Positions 22,791 to 35,919 are shown, numbered from the stretch's first letter. The stretch: DNA of 64,000 nt from Siphonodentalium dalli (GCA_032622095.1 CP136063.1:80019980-80083979), one strand, 5' to 3'. The notes: a model not told the origin generated them from the letters alone. A program made the numbers and translations.

Positions 22791-23490
22791 ATATGACTGA
22801 CTATATTCTGCATTCGACGATACTCCATTTGTGCAGATATACTCAATAGTTTTCTTTAAAGATACGGATGGACTTCACAGTGTGTTTTGCTGTTAAAATA
22901 GTCACATCTGTTTGAACTGCCATATATAGACAGAAAGAATATTAAAATATAGCCGACTTTGTTCTTATACCTATCGAAATATTGCATACATAGTATGTTA
23001 TTGTCAAGTTTGTATGCTGTGTTAGTAAACAAAAGCCATGTTTTGTTACAGTACAGTACGTAAAGAGGATGCGATTATCAAAACACTCAACACCAGGGAG
23101 TCCCCACTAATGGAAGTTTGGTTAAAATTTCCACCAAGTTGTTTACAAGATACCGGCATAGCGGTTGCTAATCCTCACACTCAAGTAGATTTCAGTGTTG
23201 AATGGGTCACCTTGAATCGCTCTCCTAAAAAAATCGTCATGGTGTTGGGTGTTTTGCTTATCACTCACTATTTACGTGCTGTATATAAACAAACACTCGA
23301 CTCACACAAAGTGTGTTTTGTGGAAATATCGCATTCATTCTATCTTTATATCATACTATTACTACATTTTTGAGAAAATGTTCATAATTTGGAAACAGTT
23401 ATTTCTAAATTATAACCTGTAACTACGGTCATCCGTGCCTTTAATATTCTTGCCAAAGGTTCACTCCACAAATCACAACAAGAGCATTGC
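22790..23490. other. Unresolved; one 111-codon frame
   Basis: The plus frame 23038-23373 follows a 'gttttgttacag' acceptor-like site and starts with a coding-like stretch (SPLMEVWLKFPPSC, VANPHTQVDFSVEW), then turns into a hydrophobic tail. I recognise no family, and it could be a lone exon or chance. A 'gtatataaac' TATA-like word follows at 23282. Confidence 0.2.
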
Positions 23491-23965
23491 TGGGGCGTGG
23501 CAAAATATGCCCATGATAATTTCAACATGCCATAATGAGTAATGCATATGCCAAATTTGAAAACAAACATAACTACACATGTATAACTAAAGCTGTCACC
23601 CGGAAACCAAAATAATCATCAATTTATGTCAACAAGGACCATAAGTTCATAACTCTGGTTAAAATAGGCGGATGGAACCCAAATCGAACTTGACCTGTAT
23701 TTTTATATGAGTAATCCACAAACCAAATTTGAAAACAATCAGATAACTAAAACTAAATTTATCACCCGGAAACCAAAATAATTGGCCAATTTGAAGTCGA
23801 CAAGGACCATAACTCGGGACAAAAATTGGACATGGAACCCAAATTTGAACTTGACCTATATTTTGGGCCATTAAGCTCACATACCAAATTTCATTCCATT
23901 CAGTTCAGACTTACTAAAGTTATCATCCGGAAACAGACAGACAGACAGACGGATGGATGAACCAA
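23490..23965. repeat. Tandem 'caaggaccataa' repeat with (acag)n tail
   Basis: About three ~150-170 bp units share 'ccaaatttgaaaaca', 'tcacccggaaaccaaaata', 'caaggaccataa' and 'gaacttgacct'. The array ends in 'acagacagacagacagacgg'. Repeats of this type are familiar from bivalve sequences and often sit at ends of mobile elements; that link is from memory. Confidence 0.65.
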
Positions 23966-24486
23966 TAACATAATATGTTCCATTTTTTCAAAATGGGCAT
24001 ATAAAATGTATATCAGCGCAAATGAAATATCAGTATGTTTAGAATCTGCCAATTTGAAGTCAACTTGAGGTCATACCATTCCTGTTTGAAACATGTTTGC
24101 TAACCAAGGAGCATGGGTGAAAATGTTGCCCACTCTCATTTAAAGTTGCGTTGGTAATATCTCTGGTGGTGGTTAAAGTTGCAATGTGATTTTCAATATC
24201 TGAGAACCCTGATGTATCCAGATTAAAGGGACATGGTCATTTGTGTAGGCCTATGTGCACTATATGTGTACGTAATTTTTGGCAAAAACAAAAAATACTA
24301 TTTTAGTCATAATTGCAAAGTTTAGATTGGAGAACATCAAACTTCATTAATCATGCATCAACCGACTATAATACACCATGTGTTCAGGAAAAACTACAGA
24401 TGGTTGGACTAAGGTATACACCTGTATTCAACATGTTATTCCAATGAAGTAGCCATTACCATATATTGGGCACTGAAATTATCACC

Positions 24487-24960
24487 CTGGAGAATTACGT
24501 GGTTTCAAGTTGATGAGTATCATGCATTCATTGGGACTAGAAACGAGGAGAAAGGTAATACACTAGGATAATGACATATTACATAGTATTTTTGGCAGCA
24601 AAGAGCATATGCTATACTATTTTTCAAACAAGCTGATACCTCATTTGTGTCTAAACTCACAGCTGTTTGCTCTACTATTCTGACCAAAGTTGTCAGTCGA
24701 AGGATTATCCTAGATGTATGGACTGGTATATTCCAAGAACCTATGACTGGCAACTTTGTTCAGAATATTACAGAAAACTACTGAGTATTTCCAAACAAAT
24801 AAGGTATCTACTTGTTTAAAAATTAAGCTACATGTATATTCTCATATCAGTCAACATGCTATGTTTTGTGTCAGTTACTCATATATAATTTTTGTGTGCG
24901 TTTGCACTCGCCTCTGCCATTTTGAATGCATGGTACTCACCAACATCAAACGTCAAGAGG
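24487..24960. mobile_element. MITE M, diverged copy
   Basis: Matches the M copies at 31563 and 33662 throughout ('agtatcatgcatt', 'atgacatattacatagtat', 'caagctgatacc', 'aactttg(t/g)tcagaat') but with many substitutions and weaker ends. Confidence 0.5.
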
Positions 24961-26559
24961 TAAAATATTATTGTGAAAAAGACTGATTTCCAAATTGCAA
25001 ATGGGGTCAGCTTCTCATTTTTGAATCTTTACAAGATTTCTGAATAGGAAAAACAAAAAAATTCTCAGTCTAAAGAGGGGATAACTCTGCCAAAAAAGTC
25101 AGCCGGACCTCATAATCGCAGGTGCACAGGTTCCCTTGGTATATCTGTTTAAAAATAATTGACAGAAAAATGTAGGAATAAAAGTTCGGACAAAACTCTG
25201 CATTTTGCGAACATTTTCTAAGTTGAAAAAGGGGGATAACTCCACAAAACAAGTCTGATGGACCTCACAATTAGTTAGGGAGCCCGCATATGTTCTATTT
25301 ACACTTTTGCGTACAAAAGGTTTGACCCCCTAAGGTTGGTACCAATAATGGAACATTCTGAAAAAACGATTTCTTAAGTTGCGCATTCCTGGGGTTTAGG
25401 GGCCGCTGAACCCCAAAAAGTGCCAAAAATCACTTCTATTTACACTTCTGCGTACATCGATGAATTTTGGTTTGATGATACTCCTAAGTGTACTGATTAA
25501 GAAAACACAACTTAAGAAAGGGATTTTCCTGGGGTTTTCAGATAAGAAAGGGGGTCCCATGCTGAACCCCAAAACGTGATTTTTCACTTTTTTTTATACT
25601 TTCGCGTACATCCATAATTTTTTGTCTCAAAGTACTTTGATATATACTAATTATAAAAACACAACTTAAGAAGCAACTTTTCCTGGGGTTTTAAGATAAG
25701 AATGGGGTCATCGGGTCACCCCTCAAAACGTAAAAAATCACTTTTATTTACATGATTGCATTCGTCCAACGTGTGTGTATTTGCGTACACCCCTGGAACG
25801 TTGCACTATTACAACCAATACATCCCTAAATCGATACGATCAACTTAAGAAATATATAGTCATGTCGTTTTCAGGGTGTCCTGCAATCGCTTACAAGTTG
25901 TGGTTGATGTACACAATTGACTAATCTGTTTTCTATACATTGCATACTAACATGTCTGATGCACCATGGATCATTTTTACTATTGTCACCACTGACATCA
26001 CCAGAAATATTGGATTTTTCTCTCACAAACTTGACATAAATATCGGCAAAAAATCACTTTTCAGGGTTCGATCATTTGTTCAAGTAAAATGTAACTATCT
26101 TTGGATTGAAAGGTGTTTATTGTTTTGGTCTATCTTAAATGTATCACACTACGGTGTTTATAGACTAAATTGCTCAAGATGGCTTCCAAAATGGCAACCA
26201 AATTTGTAAAAAGTTAAAAGTTAACATATCCCGAACATTATTCTCTGCATTATCCGAAAAAATGTGGCAAATTGTGACTCACTTGGTTATTGTACGTGTT
26301 AGTTACAATGTAATTAACTGACAACTACGTTCTATTATGTTTGTCCCAGTTCCGTATGGGGCATGACAAATTCATTTTAAAGTTGCAGTATGGAATTTTG
26401 CGGAAAACCTCTTTTGTGCTTCTGGTCATATTATTGAAAGGGAATGGGCAGAACTTTGAGACGGAATTGAGATGAGCCATGATATGTGGGTATTCTGGCC
26501 CATTATGATAAAAATTTATCAACTGGATACAGGGTGGAAGTTAAGATGGCAGCCAGGGA

Positions 26560-28935
26560 GTTACTCAATGATCATAGATGATGATAATAGGTATACACGG
26601 AGTTATCGTATGGTCATGAATGATGTGTGGGTATGAAGGGAGTGCCCTGTTTGTAACGGTGGGACGTATATTTATATATGTTGTGGATGTGTTATCATTG
26701 GTGGTGTATGGGGAGTAGATTTATTATCATGGATGGCGTGTGTGAGTATGGCAAGTATGGAACCTATGAGTGGTCGTATGTGCGGATATTTGTATATCTG
26801 GAAGGGATCACCATTGGTGGTGTGCATATGTATACCTGGATTGACTCTATGGTCATGTGTACGGCGAATAGGTATACATGTAGTGGCTGTATGGTCCACG
26901 GTGAGGTGAATATGTATACAATGAGTGACTGTATGATCGTGAATGTAGTGAATATGTATACATAGAGTGACTATATGGTCATGTGTCGGGTGTATGTGTA
27001 TACCTGGTGTTCATGCATGGTGACTCGTGGCTGTATCGTCATTTGTGGTATGTACGGGTATAACCAAGTATAGGGCTGTACGATCAGGTGTACTAGTACA
27101 TGTACGTGTATAAAGTGGGTGACTGTGTTGTCATTTGTGTGGTGTTTATGTACATATGGAGTGACTGGGGTAATGGATGGGTTGTACATGTGTACCTTGG
27201 GCGGTTATCGCTTTCCACAATAACTCAAGGATATGTTAATCAATAGAGAGGTCATGTCATATCGTGGAAAGCGATAGCCACCCATTATCACACAGTCATT
27301 ACATATATACATAAACACCACAGACATAACAATATAGTGACCCACTGTATATATGTACACCTGACCCATGACCACGGATGACCATACAGCCACGCGTCAC
27401 AATGCAGGCACACCGGGTATACTCCTAAACATGACACATAACCATATAGTCACTCCTTGTATATCCATTCATCTCACCATTGGCCATAAGGTCATCCCCT
27501 GTATACCTATTCTCCAAACGCATGGTCAAATATACAATCAATATAAACATCAATACCACAACAATGACCAAAAAGTCACTCCGGTATACATATGCACATC
27601 ACCAATGGCCATATAGCCACTCGCTTCATACATATACCCTCACCCATGTTACCTGGTATACTCCTTCACCTGGCCTATGGCCATATAGTCACCCTGTGTG
27701 TACCTATTCAAAACATTCATACACGATCATGGTCAATCCTTGTATACATATTCACCTCAACATTGGACATGTCAATCCCTGTATCCCTATTTGTCACACC
27801 ATAGCCGAATAGCCACTCAAGATATACTAATACACCCCAGCCATGACATGTCAGTATAGTCACTCCATGTATGCATATGCACCTCATCCATGGCCATATA
27901 GCCACTCGCTATATACACATGTCCCTCGCCCATGACAATAAAGCAACACGTGTGTGTACTGGTATAACCTACACATGATGATACCGACACGAGTCACCAA
28001 ACAGGAACACCAGGTACATGTATACTCATACGCCTGTCACCCCCTGTATAGATGTTCATTACATTTATGATCATACAGCCACTACTTGTATACCTACATG
28101 TAATCATATCACCATTAACCATACGGTCACTACCTGTATACCTATTCGACACTCATAGTCACATAACCACTCGATATACATATGCAGCCCACCCTAGACC
28201 ATAAATTCACTCCAGGTATACATGTAAACCTTACGAATGGCCATTCAGCCCTTCCAGATATACAAAAAACCCGCACAAACGACCACTCAAACAATCCATA
28301 CTTGCATATACACCTCACGCATGACAATTCAGCATTTCACTGTATAATCATACACGCCATCCATGATAATAGAGCTAAGCCATATACACCCACCAATGAT
28401 AATACATACACGAGATATATAAATATACATCCCACCGTTACCACAAGGACACTCCCTATGTACCCACACGCTCGATAATGTCAACCCAGCTTACTCCAGG
28501 TATTAATATTCAATCATGACCGTACAGTCATTCCATGTATACCTATACACATTACCCGTAACCATAACATCACACACCCCATCCATGATCATACAGACAA
28601 CGCATGTACATCCCACCCATGACCTTACAGTCACTCCATATATACATAATCAACACATATATGACCATGTAGCTATATACATACACCACACCAATGACCA
28701 TACAGGCACACCGGGTGCACCCGTACTGGATATACACAATAATACACCATACAGTCACTCGATGCATACCGATTCACCTCACATCTGACCATGACCTCTC
28801 CCTGTATACCTAGATGCATCTTACCATGGACAACCCACTCATAACCATATAGTCACTCATTGTATACCTACTCACATCAGTCATGGCATACAATAACTCC
28901 CTGTATACCTATTCACCTCACATATGATCACAGAG
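26560..28935. repeat. Degenerate ~40-45 bp minisatellite with an orientation switch
   Basis: Left part (26560-27200) repeats 'gtatac.tg...gtgactgtatggtcatg'. Right part (27284-28935) repeats the complement 'catgaccatatagtcactcc..gtatacctattcacctca'. The switch is a hairpin: 'ggcggttatcgctttccac' (27200-27218) pairs with 27264-27282 around a 45 nt loop. The right part is about 2.5 times longer than the left. Frames of 60-110 codons here are Thr/His/Ile-rich repeat readings, not genes. Confidence 0.85.
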
Positions 28936-29592
28936 TAGCTCCCTGGCTACGATCTTGACATCCACACTGTATCCTGTTGACATTTTTTTTTATCATAATG
29001 GACCAGAATAGCCAAAGATTATGGTCCATCTCAGTTCTGTCTCAAAGTTCTGCCCATTTCCTTTCAATAGATATGGCCAAAATCACAAAAGAGGTTCTCG
29101 GCAAAATTACATACTTTAAAATGAATTTGTCATGCTCCATACGGGACTGGGACAACTGGGAATAGAACATGTAGTTGTCAGTTAATTAACTAACACGTAT
29201 AATAACCAAGTGAGTCACAATTTGCTACCTTTTCGGATAATGCAGAGAATGTTCGTGATATATGTAAAAAAAAATACATTTTGGAAGCCATCTTGAGCAA
29301 TTTGGTCTATAAACACTGTAGTGCGACACATTTAAGATAGACCAAAACAATAAACACCTTTCAATCCAAAGATAGTTATAGTTTACCTGAAAAAATTGTC
29401 CAAACCTGAAAACTTAATTTTTGCCAATATTTATGTCAAGTTTTTTAGAGAAAAGTCCAATATTTTTGACGATGTCATTGGTGAAAATAGTAACAATTAA
29501 CCATGGTGCATCAGATATGTTAGTATTCAATGTACAGAATGCAGAATAGCCCATTCTATACATCAATACAACTTGTAAGTGATTGCAAGACA

Positions 29593-30131
29593 CGCTGTGT
29601 AATATTTACCATTTTCCATATTTTGGCGGCCATATTGGCAGCCATTTTGAGCCAAAGTAAGAATTTTGGTTCCAGTGATTTGGAATATTCATAGGTAATG
29701 ATATGCCTCACTTACATTACAAAGTTCTGCTCATTTCTTGTTGAAATATGAATAGAATCCCAATTGTATTTTTTTGTGAAATTTTATACCGCAATCTGTA
29801 CAATCGAATTTTTGAGGGATCGGAAGGGTTAGGACCCCAATAATTACATATTTAATTGCTGCAATGATCAGTTAACATACAAAACACAAAATAAAGTTGC
29901 ATTACTCAACCAGTTCCAAACAGCATGAATTGATTTAGAAGATATTTGTGAAAAAATGTCATATTTTCAACTTCCGGCGGCCATTTTGGTGGCCATCGTG
30001 GATGGTGAGTTTCAATTTTGGCCCCAAAAAGTGTCATTATGTCTTAGCTTCACGAAAATATATACATTTGTATACATTTTACTAGATTTTCATAAAACTG
30101 GCTCACTTATAGTTCTAGAAAATGGATCGGG

Positions 30132-30162
<31 letters not shown>

Positions 30163-30183
30163 TAACAAGTCTCGTTCTTATCA
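29593..30183. repeat. Extra segment in the right arm of K1
   Basis: The left arm is continuous where the right arm has ~590 bp more, including 'ttggcggccatattggcagcc', 'cttccggcggccattttgg' and a G29 run (30134-30162). Either an insertion into the right arm or a deletion from the left. Confidence 0.6.
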
Positions 30184-30893
30184 GAAAACGACATGAATAT
30201 ATATTTCTTAAGTTGATCGTATCGATTTAGGGATGTATTGTTTGTAATAGTGCAACGTTCCAGGGGTGTACGCACATACACACACGTTGGACGAATGCAA
30301 TCATGTAAATAAAAGTGATTTTTTACGTTTTGGGGGGTGACCCGATGACCCCCTTCTTATCTTAAAACCCCAGGAAAAGTTGCTTCTTAAGTTATGTTTT
30401 TATAATTAGTATATATCAAAGTACTTTGAGACCAAAAATTATGGATGTACGCGAAAGTATAAAAAAAAGTGAAAAATCACGTTTTGGGGTTCAGCATGGG
30501 ACCCCCTTTCTTGTCTGAAAACCCCAGGAAAATCCCTTTCTTAAGTTGTGTTTTCTTTATCGGTACACTTAGGAGTATCATCAAACCGAAATTCATCGAT
30601 GTACGCGGAAGTGTAAATAGAAGTGATTTTTGGCACTTTTTGGGGTTCAGCGGCCCCTAAACCCCAGGAATGCGCAACTTAAGAAATCGGTTTTTCAGAA
30701 TGTTCCATTATTGGTACCAACTTTAGGGGGTCAAACCTTTTGTACGTAAATGGAACATATGCGGGCTCCCCAACTAAATCACAGGTGCACAGGTTCCCAT
30801 GGTACATGTACTAAATATCTGTGCCAAGTTTTAAAAAATTGACCAAAATATATAGGAATAATAGCTTGGACGTCCGGACGGACAAGCCGATTC

Positions 30894-31109
30894 CAGTATG
30901 ATGCCCTAAATAATTGACTCCTTAACCACAGCAGAATTATGGGTAACTTTAAGGATTTAGTCGGAAATATGGCATGTTGCCATTCATTGGAAAGCTCTCA
31001 CTGAGAACTTTCATATGAATGGCAACAATCCATATTTCCGACTAAATCCTGAAAAGTTACCCATAATTCTGCTGTAGTTAAGGAGTCGATTATTTAGGGA
31101 ATTACTGTA
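30894..31109. mobile_element. Family A palindromic MITE, copy 4
   Basis: 'atgccctaaataattgact' to 'agggaattactgta', in tandem-duplication copy 1. Arms pair with a few mismatches. Confidence 0.8.
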
Positions 31110-31199
31110 CCACCCCACAACTCAGGGGGGAGGTATAAAAATACCAGTAGTGAGATGGCTATACTCTATTTTCAGAACAGAATCAGTAGGTTTCTTAGT

Positions 31200-31562
31200 C
31201 AACAGGCAGTTTAGAGATGTACCATCTAGAGGTCCCATCTAGAGGTCACCCCGAAGGTCCGAATGAAGTTTGGTGATGACGGATGTGGCCTGTAGGGTGT
31301 GCCGAATGATTTAGTCATGCAAAAAATAAAATCCAAGAAGAATGCTGGCGGCAATGTTTTTCAATGCAATTTGGAAAAACTTGATGGCTCCCATCTGGTG
31401 GTCACCCCGAAGATCCATATGAAGTTTAGTGGCGATCGAATGAGGGATATAGTCTGCAGGGTGTGCCAAAGTATTTAGTCATTCATAGTAAAATTCAAGA
31501 TGGCTGCCAGTAGCGATGTTTTTCATTGAATTTTTTTTTAATTTGATAGCTCCCATCAAGAC
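31200..31562. repeat. S190 repeat units, duplication copy 1
   Basis: Two units with 'gaggtcaccccgaaggtcc', 'agaatgctggcggcaatg' and 'caagatggctgccagtagcg'. The series resumes beyond MITE M1 at 32045-32290. Confidence 0.7.
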
Positions 31563-32042
31563 GGTGGGGAATCACTTGGTTTCCAGTTGATAAGTATCAT
31601 GCATTGAAAATGGCCGAGGCAATCGCAAATGTGACCATAAACAAGGGAAAAGGTAATATACTATGATAATGATATATTACATAGTATTTTGGCATGCTAT
31701 GGGCATATGTTATACTATTTTTTAAACAAGCTGATACCCCATTTGTGTCCAAACTTACAGTTGTTTGCTCTGAATTCTGACCAAAGTTGTCAGTCAAAGG
31801 ATTCTCCTAGATGTATGGACTTGTGTATTCACGAACCTCTGCCTGGCAACTTTGGTCAGAATGTTATAGAAAACTACTGCGTATTTCTGAGCAAATAAGG
31901 TATCAACTTGTTTTAAAAATAAACTAGCATATGCTCATAAAAGTCAAAATGCTATGTTTTGTGTCAGCTCCTCAAAGTTTTGTGCGTTTGCACATTTTGG
32001 ATGCATGGTACTCACCAAACTCGAAACCACGTGATTCCCCAC
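31563..32042. mobile_element. MITE M, copy 1
   Basis: Ends GTGGGGAATCACTTGGTTTC and GAAACCACGTGATTCCCCAC are ~40 bp imperfect inverted repeats, inserted between S190 units. 480 bp, no protein. Confidence 0.7.
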
Positions 32043-32968
32043 TGATCTAGAGGTGATGCTAAACATGCCTGTAAATTTTCAAAATATTTCTCCATTATTG
32101 CGGGCTGCAGGGTGTGCTGATCGATTCAAAGTTGAAATCCAAATGGCTGCAGATGGCCATATTTTATACAAATTTCGGAAAACATTGATGGCTCCCATTT
32201 AGATGTCACCCCCAAAGATCCATATGAAGTTTGGTGATGATCGGATGAGGGATGTGGCCTGTTGGGTGTGCCAAATTAAATTGTTGAAAGACGGATGCCA
32301 ACCCATGGTAATAGATCAAACTTGACTTGACCTGAAAATAGGGCCATATGGTTCCTATAATAGGTAGCCCAAGATACCAGTAGATATATATTGTGGAATT
32401 AAATGCAAGTTCAATCAAGGAAGGAATAACTTTATTCAATGCATGAAGATCTCATCTTGAATCTTGCTATTATCACAGACAGGTAACATAATACATTTTA
32501 CTGATTTTTATACAATCAATTTATATAGACATATTTATAACAATAATCTACTTGAAATACTAGTTTAATATTTTGATGACCTCAACTTAGATATCTGGAT
32601 AAACCAACATATAACACTGAATAAGGGGATAACTCCGCCAAAAAAGTCAGACAGACCTCATAATCGCAGGTGCACAGGGTTCCCTTGGTATACATGTATC
32701 TGTTTAAAAATAATTGACTGAAAAATGTAGGAATAAAAGCTCGGACAAAACTATGCATTTTGCAAACATTTTCTAAGTCGAAAAAGGGGGATAACTCCAC
32801 AAAACAAGTCTGATGGACCTCACAATCACAGGTTCCCATGGTACTAAATATCTGCCAAGTTTTAAAAAATTGTCCAAAAAATATAGGAATAATAGCTTGG
32901 ACGTCAGGACGGACAAGCCATTATTCCTATATTTTTTGGACAATTTTTCCGGACGGACAAGCCGATTC

Positions 32969-33190
32969 CAGTATAACATGATGCCCTAAATAATTGACTC
33001 CTTAACCACAGCAGAATTATGGGTAACTTTTAAGGATTTAGTCGGAAATATGGCTTGTTGCCATTCATTGGAAAGCTCTCACTGAGAACTTTCATATGAA
33101 TGGCAACAAGCCATATTTCCAACTAAATCCTGAAAAGTTACCCATAATTCTGCTGTAGTTAAGGAGTTGATTATTTAGGGAATTACTGTA
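32969..33190. mobile_element. Family A palindromic MITE, copy 5
   Basis: The counterpart of copy 4 within the duplication, ending 'gggaattactgta' at 33190. A G-run follows at 33213-33226. Confidence 0.8.
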
Positions 33191-33661
33191 CCACCCCACA
33201 ACTCATTGCAGGGGGGGGGGGGGGGAGGTATAATAATACCAGTAGTGAGATGGCTATACTCTATTTTCAGAACAGAATCAGTAGGTTTCTTAGTCAACAG
33301 GCAGTTTAGAGATGTACCATCTAGAGGTCCCATCTAGAGGTCACCCCGAAGATCCGAATGAAGTTTGGTGATGACCGGATGAGGGATGTGACCTGTAGGG
33401 TCAGCCGAATGATTTAGTCATGCAAAAAATAAAATCCAAGAAGAATGCTGGCGGCAATGTTTTTCAATGCAATTTGGAAAAACTTGATGGCTCCCATCTG
33501 GTGGTCACCCCGAAGATCCATATGAAGTTTGGTGGCGATCGAATGATATAGTCTGTAGGGTGTGCCAAAGTATTTAGTCATTCAGAGTAAAATTCAAGAT
33601 GGCTGCCAGTAGCGATGTTTTTCATTGAAAATGTTTTTAATTTGATAGCGCCCATCAAGAC

Positions 33662-34144
33662 GGTGGGGAATCACTTGGTTTCCAGTTGATAAGTATCATG
33701 CATTGAAAATGGCCGAGGCAATCGCAAATGTGACCATAAACAAGGGAAAAGGTAATATTACTATGATAATGATATATTACATAGTATTTTGGCATGCTAT
33801 GGGCATATGTTATACTATTTTTTAAACAAGCTGATACCCCATTTGTGTCCAAACTTACAGTTGTTTGCTCTGAATTCTGACCAAAGTTGTCAGTCAAAGG
33901 ATTCTCCTAGATGTATGGACTTGTGTATTCACGAACCTCTGCCTGGCAACTTTGGTCAGAATGTTATAGAAAACTACTGCATATTTCCGAGCAAATAAGG
34001 TATCAACTTGTTTTAAAAATAAACTAGCATATGCTCATAAAAGTCAAAATGCTATGTTTTGTGTCAGCTCCTCAAAGTTTTTGTGCGTTTGCACATTTTG
34101 GATGCATGGTACTCACCAAACTCGAAACCACGTGATTCCCCACT
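33662..34144. mobile_element. MITE M, copy 2
   Basis: The duplicate of M1 with the same ends, nearly identical in sequence; S190 units lie on both sides (33300-33660, 34145-34390). Confidence 0.7.
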
Positions 34145-34902
34145 GTGATCTAGAGGTGATGCTAAACATGCCTGTAAATTTTCAAAATATTTCTCCATTA
34201 TTGCGGGCTGCAGGGTGTGCTGATCGATTCAAAGTTGAAATCCAAATGGCTGCAGATGGCCATATTTTATATAAATTTCGGAAAACATTGATGGCTCCCA
34301 TTTAGATGTCACCCCCAAAGATCCATATGAAGTTTGGTGATGATCGGATGAGGGATGTGGCCTGTTGGGTGTGCCAAATTAAATTGTTGAAAGACGGATG
34401 CCAACCCATGGTAATAGATCAAACTTGACTTGATCTGAAAATAGGGCCATATGGTTCCTATAATAGGTAGCCCAAGATACCAGTAGATATATATTGTGGA
34501 ATTAAATGCAAGTTCAAACAAGGAAGGAATAACTTTATTCAATGCATGAAGATCTCATCTTGAATCTTGCTATTATCACAGACAGGTAACATAATACATT
34601 TAACTGATTTTTATACAATCAATTTATATAGACATATTTATAACAAATAATATACTTGAAATACTAGTTTAATATTTTGATGACCTCAACTTAGATATCT
34701 GGATAAACCAACATATAACACTGAATAAGATGAAAAGGTTCATTCCATAGATATTGACACCTGGTGGTCATCACTTGTGACCCTATTTCAATTAGGTAAA
34801 TTTTTCATTTGGGTAATTCAGACATTTTGTGGTCCTCAAAGGCATATTGTGTTCTTATTTCAGTTATCATTTGGATAGTTTTATTACCCGTTCTATACTA
34901 TA

Positions 34903-35119
34903 TACAGTAATGCCCTAAGTAATCGACTCCTTAAACACAGCAGAATTATGGGTAACTTTTCAGGATTTAGTTGGAAATATGGCTTGTTGCCATTCATCGG
35001 AAAGCTCTCCCCGAGAGCTTTCCGATGAATGGCAACAAGCCATATTTCCAACTAAATCCTGAAAAGTTACCCATAATTCTGCTGTGGTTAAGAGGTCGAT
35101 TACTTAGGGCATTACTGTA
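34903..35119. mobile_element. Family A palindromic MITE, copy 6
   Basis: TACAGTAATGCCCTAAGTAA to ...CATTACTGTA. The copy-specific variant 'tagttggaaat' in the left arm is matched by 'atttccaacta' in the right arm. Centre 'gctctccccgagagc'. Confidence 0.9.
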
Positions 35120-35124
35120 ATTAT

Positions 35125-35345
35125 GATGAGTATTTCCCTTAGGAATTTTCATGTACTAGTAGTAAGTTGAAAAAACTACCCATGGAACTTATTATCTAAA
35201 CATTTCCCCACCAATGAATATGAATCATTCTGCACTTGTCTAATCATTTCATCTAGCTGTTGTCTGCTCATATATCCTTAACATCCCCCAAATGAATAAT
35301 AGACCATTCCAATGTATACTTTTAGAATGGAGTGAGAGCAAAGGG
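35125..35345. mobile_element. Family D MITE, copy 4 (reverse orientation, decayed)
   Basis: 'aacttattatctaaacatttcc', 'cattctgcactt', 'gaataatagaccattcc' and the end 'aaagggTTAA' (TTAA 35346-35349) match D1 in reverse. It stands directly beside an A copy, as D2 does at 57639. Confidence 0.5.
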
Positions 35346-35819
35346 TTAAGCACTCAGACATGATGCCTGCTTGAAGAATGTAACATTCAATTAGTAGACG
35401 GGTTTAGATTGAGAAATTCGAGCTTCAATCTTCAGGCACTGTCTGCAACCAATGGTCAGATGTGATCGCCAGATGTTCTCGCATATCGACAAGTTCGAGG
35501 TTATTTGATAGTCAGTTTAGCGTAAATCGCCGCATCACATTTTTGCCCCGAACCTCCAATGGACAGATGAACAGACCTAAATTAAGTTAAAGTTAAGTTA
35601 AACAAGGGCCAAAACTCTGGTAAAAATGAATGGACGAAAAGTTGGGTGTATAATTATTGCGCATCGCGCATCAGTTGTTCAAAATCTTGATTTAATCTAC
35701 CGGTAAACATAATTTTAATCAACTGTGGCCTAATGATGGATCATATTTATCCAAACATGAAAAAGATTCATAACGGATCAGGTGACCATAGGCAGCTAAC
35801 AGTGACTGGTATTTGAAGT

Positions 35820-35918
35820 TACAGTAATGCCCTAAATAATCGACTCCTTAACCACAGTAGAATTATGGGTAACTTTTCAGGATTTAGTCAGAAATATGGC
35901 TTGCTGTCATTCATCGGA
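35820..35918. mobile_element. Family A palindromic MITE, copy 7 (left half only)
   Basis: Starts TACAGTAATGCCCTAAATAA and follows the family to 'tgtcattcatcggatg', then stops near the palindrome centre. The right arm is deleted. Confidence 0.75.
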
Positions 35919-35919
35919 T

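Larger units (their letters stand above)
25272..30776. mobile_element. Foldback element K1 (~5.5 kb)
   Basis: A giant imperfect palindrome. Ends TAGTTAGGGAGCC and GGCTCCCCAACTA are inverted repeats that continue for >1.2 kb: 25272-26560 against 28935-30776. Each arm contains 'cctggggtttaggggccgctg'-type and 'cttaagaaagggattttcc'-type blocks in opposite orientation. The core is a minisatellite that also switches orientation at 27219-27263. AAT flanks both ends (25269-25271, 30777-30779), and the duplicate locus keeps a single AAT at 32824-32826, proving insertion. No transposase frame is visible; short frames mirror between arms or follow the repeats. It resembles Foldback/TU-type elements in architecture; superfamily unknown. 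Confidence 0.85.
25077..32624. repeat. Tandem duplication, copy 1 (interrupted by K1)
   Basis: Runs from 'ggggataactctgcc' to 'acatataacactgaataa'. Apart from K1 it matches copy 2 (32625-34729) in order: the 'ggggataactc' array, a family A palindrome, S190 units, MITE M and the 'aatagggccatatggttcc' tail. Net length without K1 is ~2.04 kb. Confidence 0.85.
32625..34729. repeat. Tandem duplication, copy 2 (without K1)
   Basis: Same content and order as copy 1, 2.1 kb, ending at 'cactgaataag'. It carries an unoccupied K1 target: 'cctcacAATcacagg' at 32818-32831. A local inverted repeat, 'tattcctatattttttgga' near 32922, is a small later rearrangement in this copy. Confidence 0.85.

Noticed and set aside
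26672-28788. Many overlapping frames of 60-110 codons on both strands
   Set aside because: They are readings of a degenerate minisatellite, rich in Thr/His/Ile/Tyr, mirrored in the two orientations.
26560-28935. CRISPR-like direct repeats
   Set aside because: Units are degenerate with no constant repeat/unique spacer alternation, in a eukaryotic transposon.
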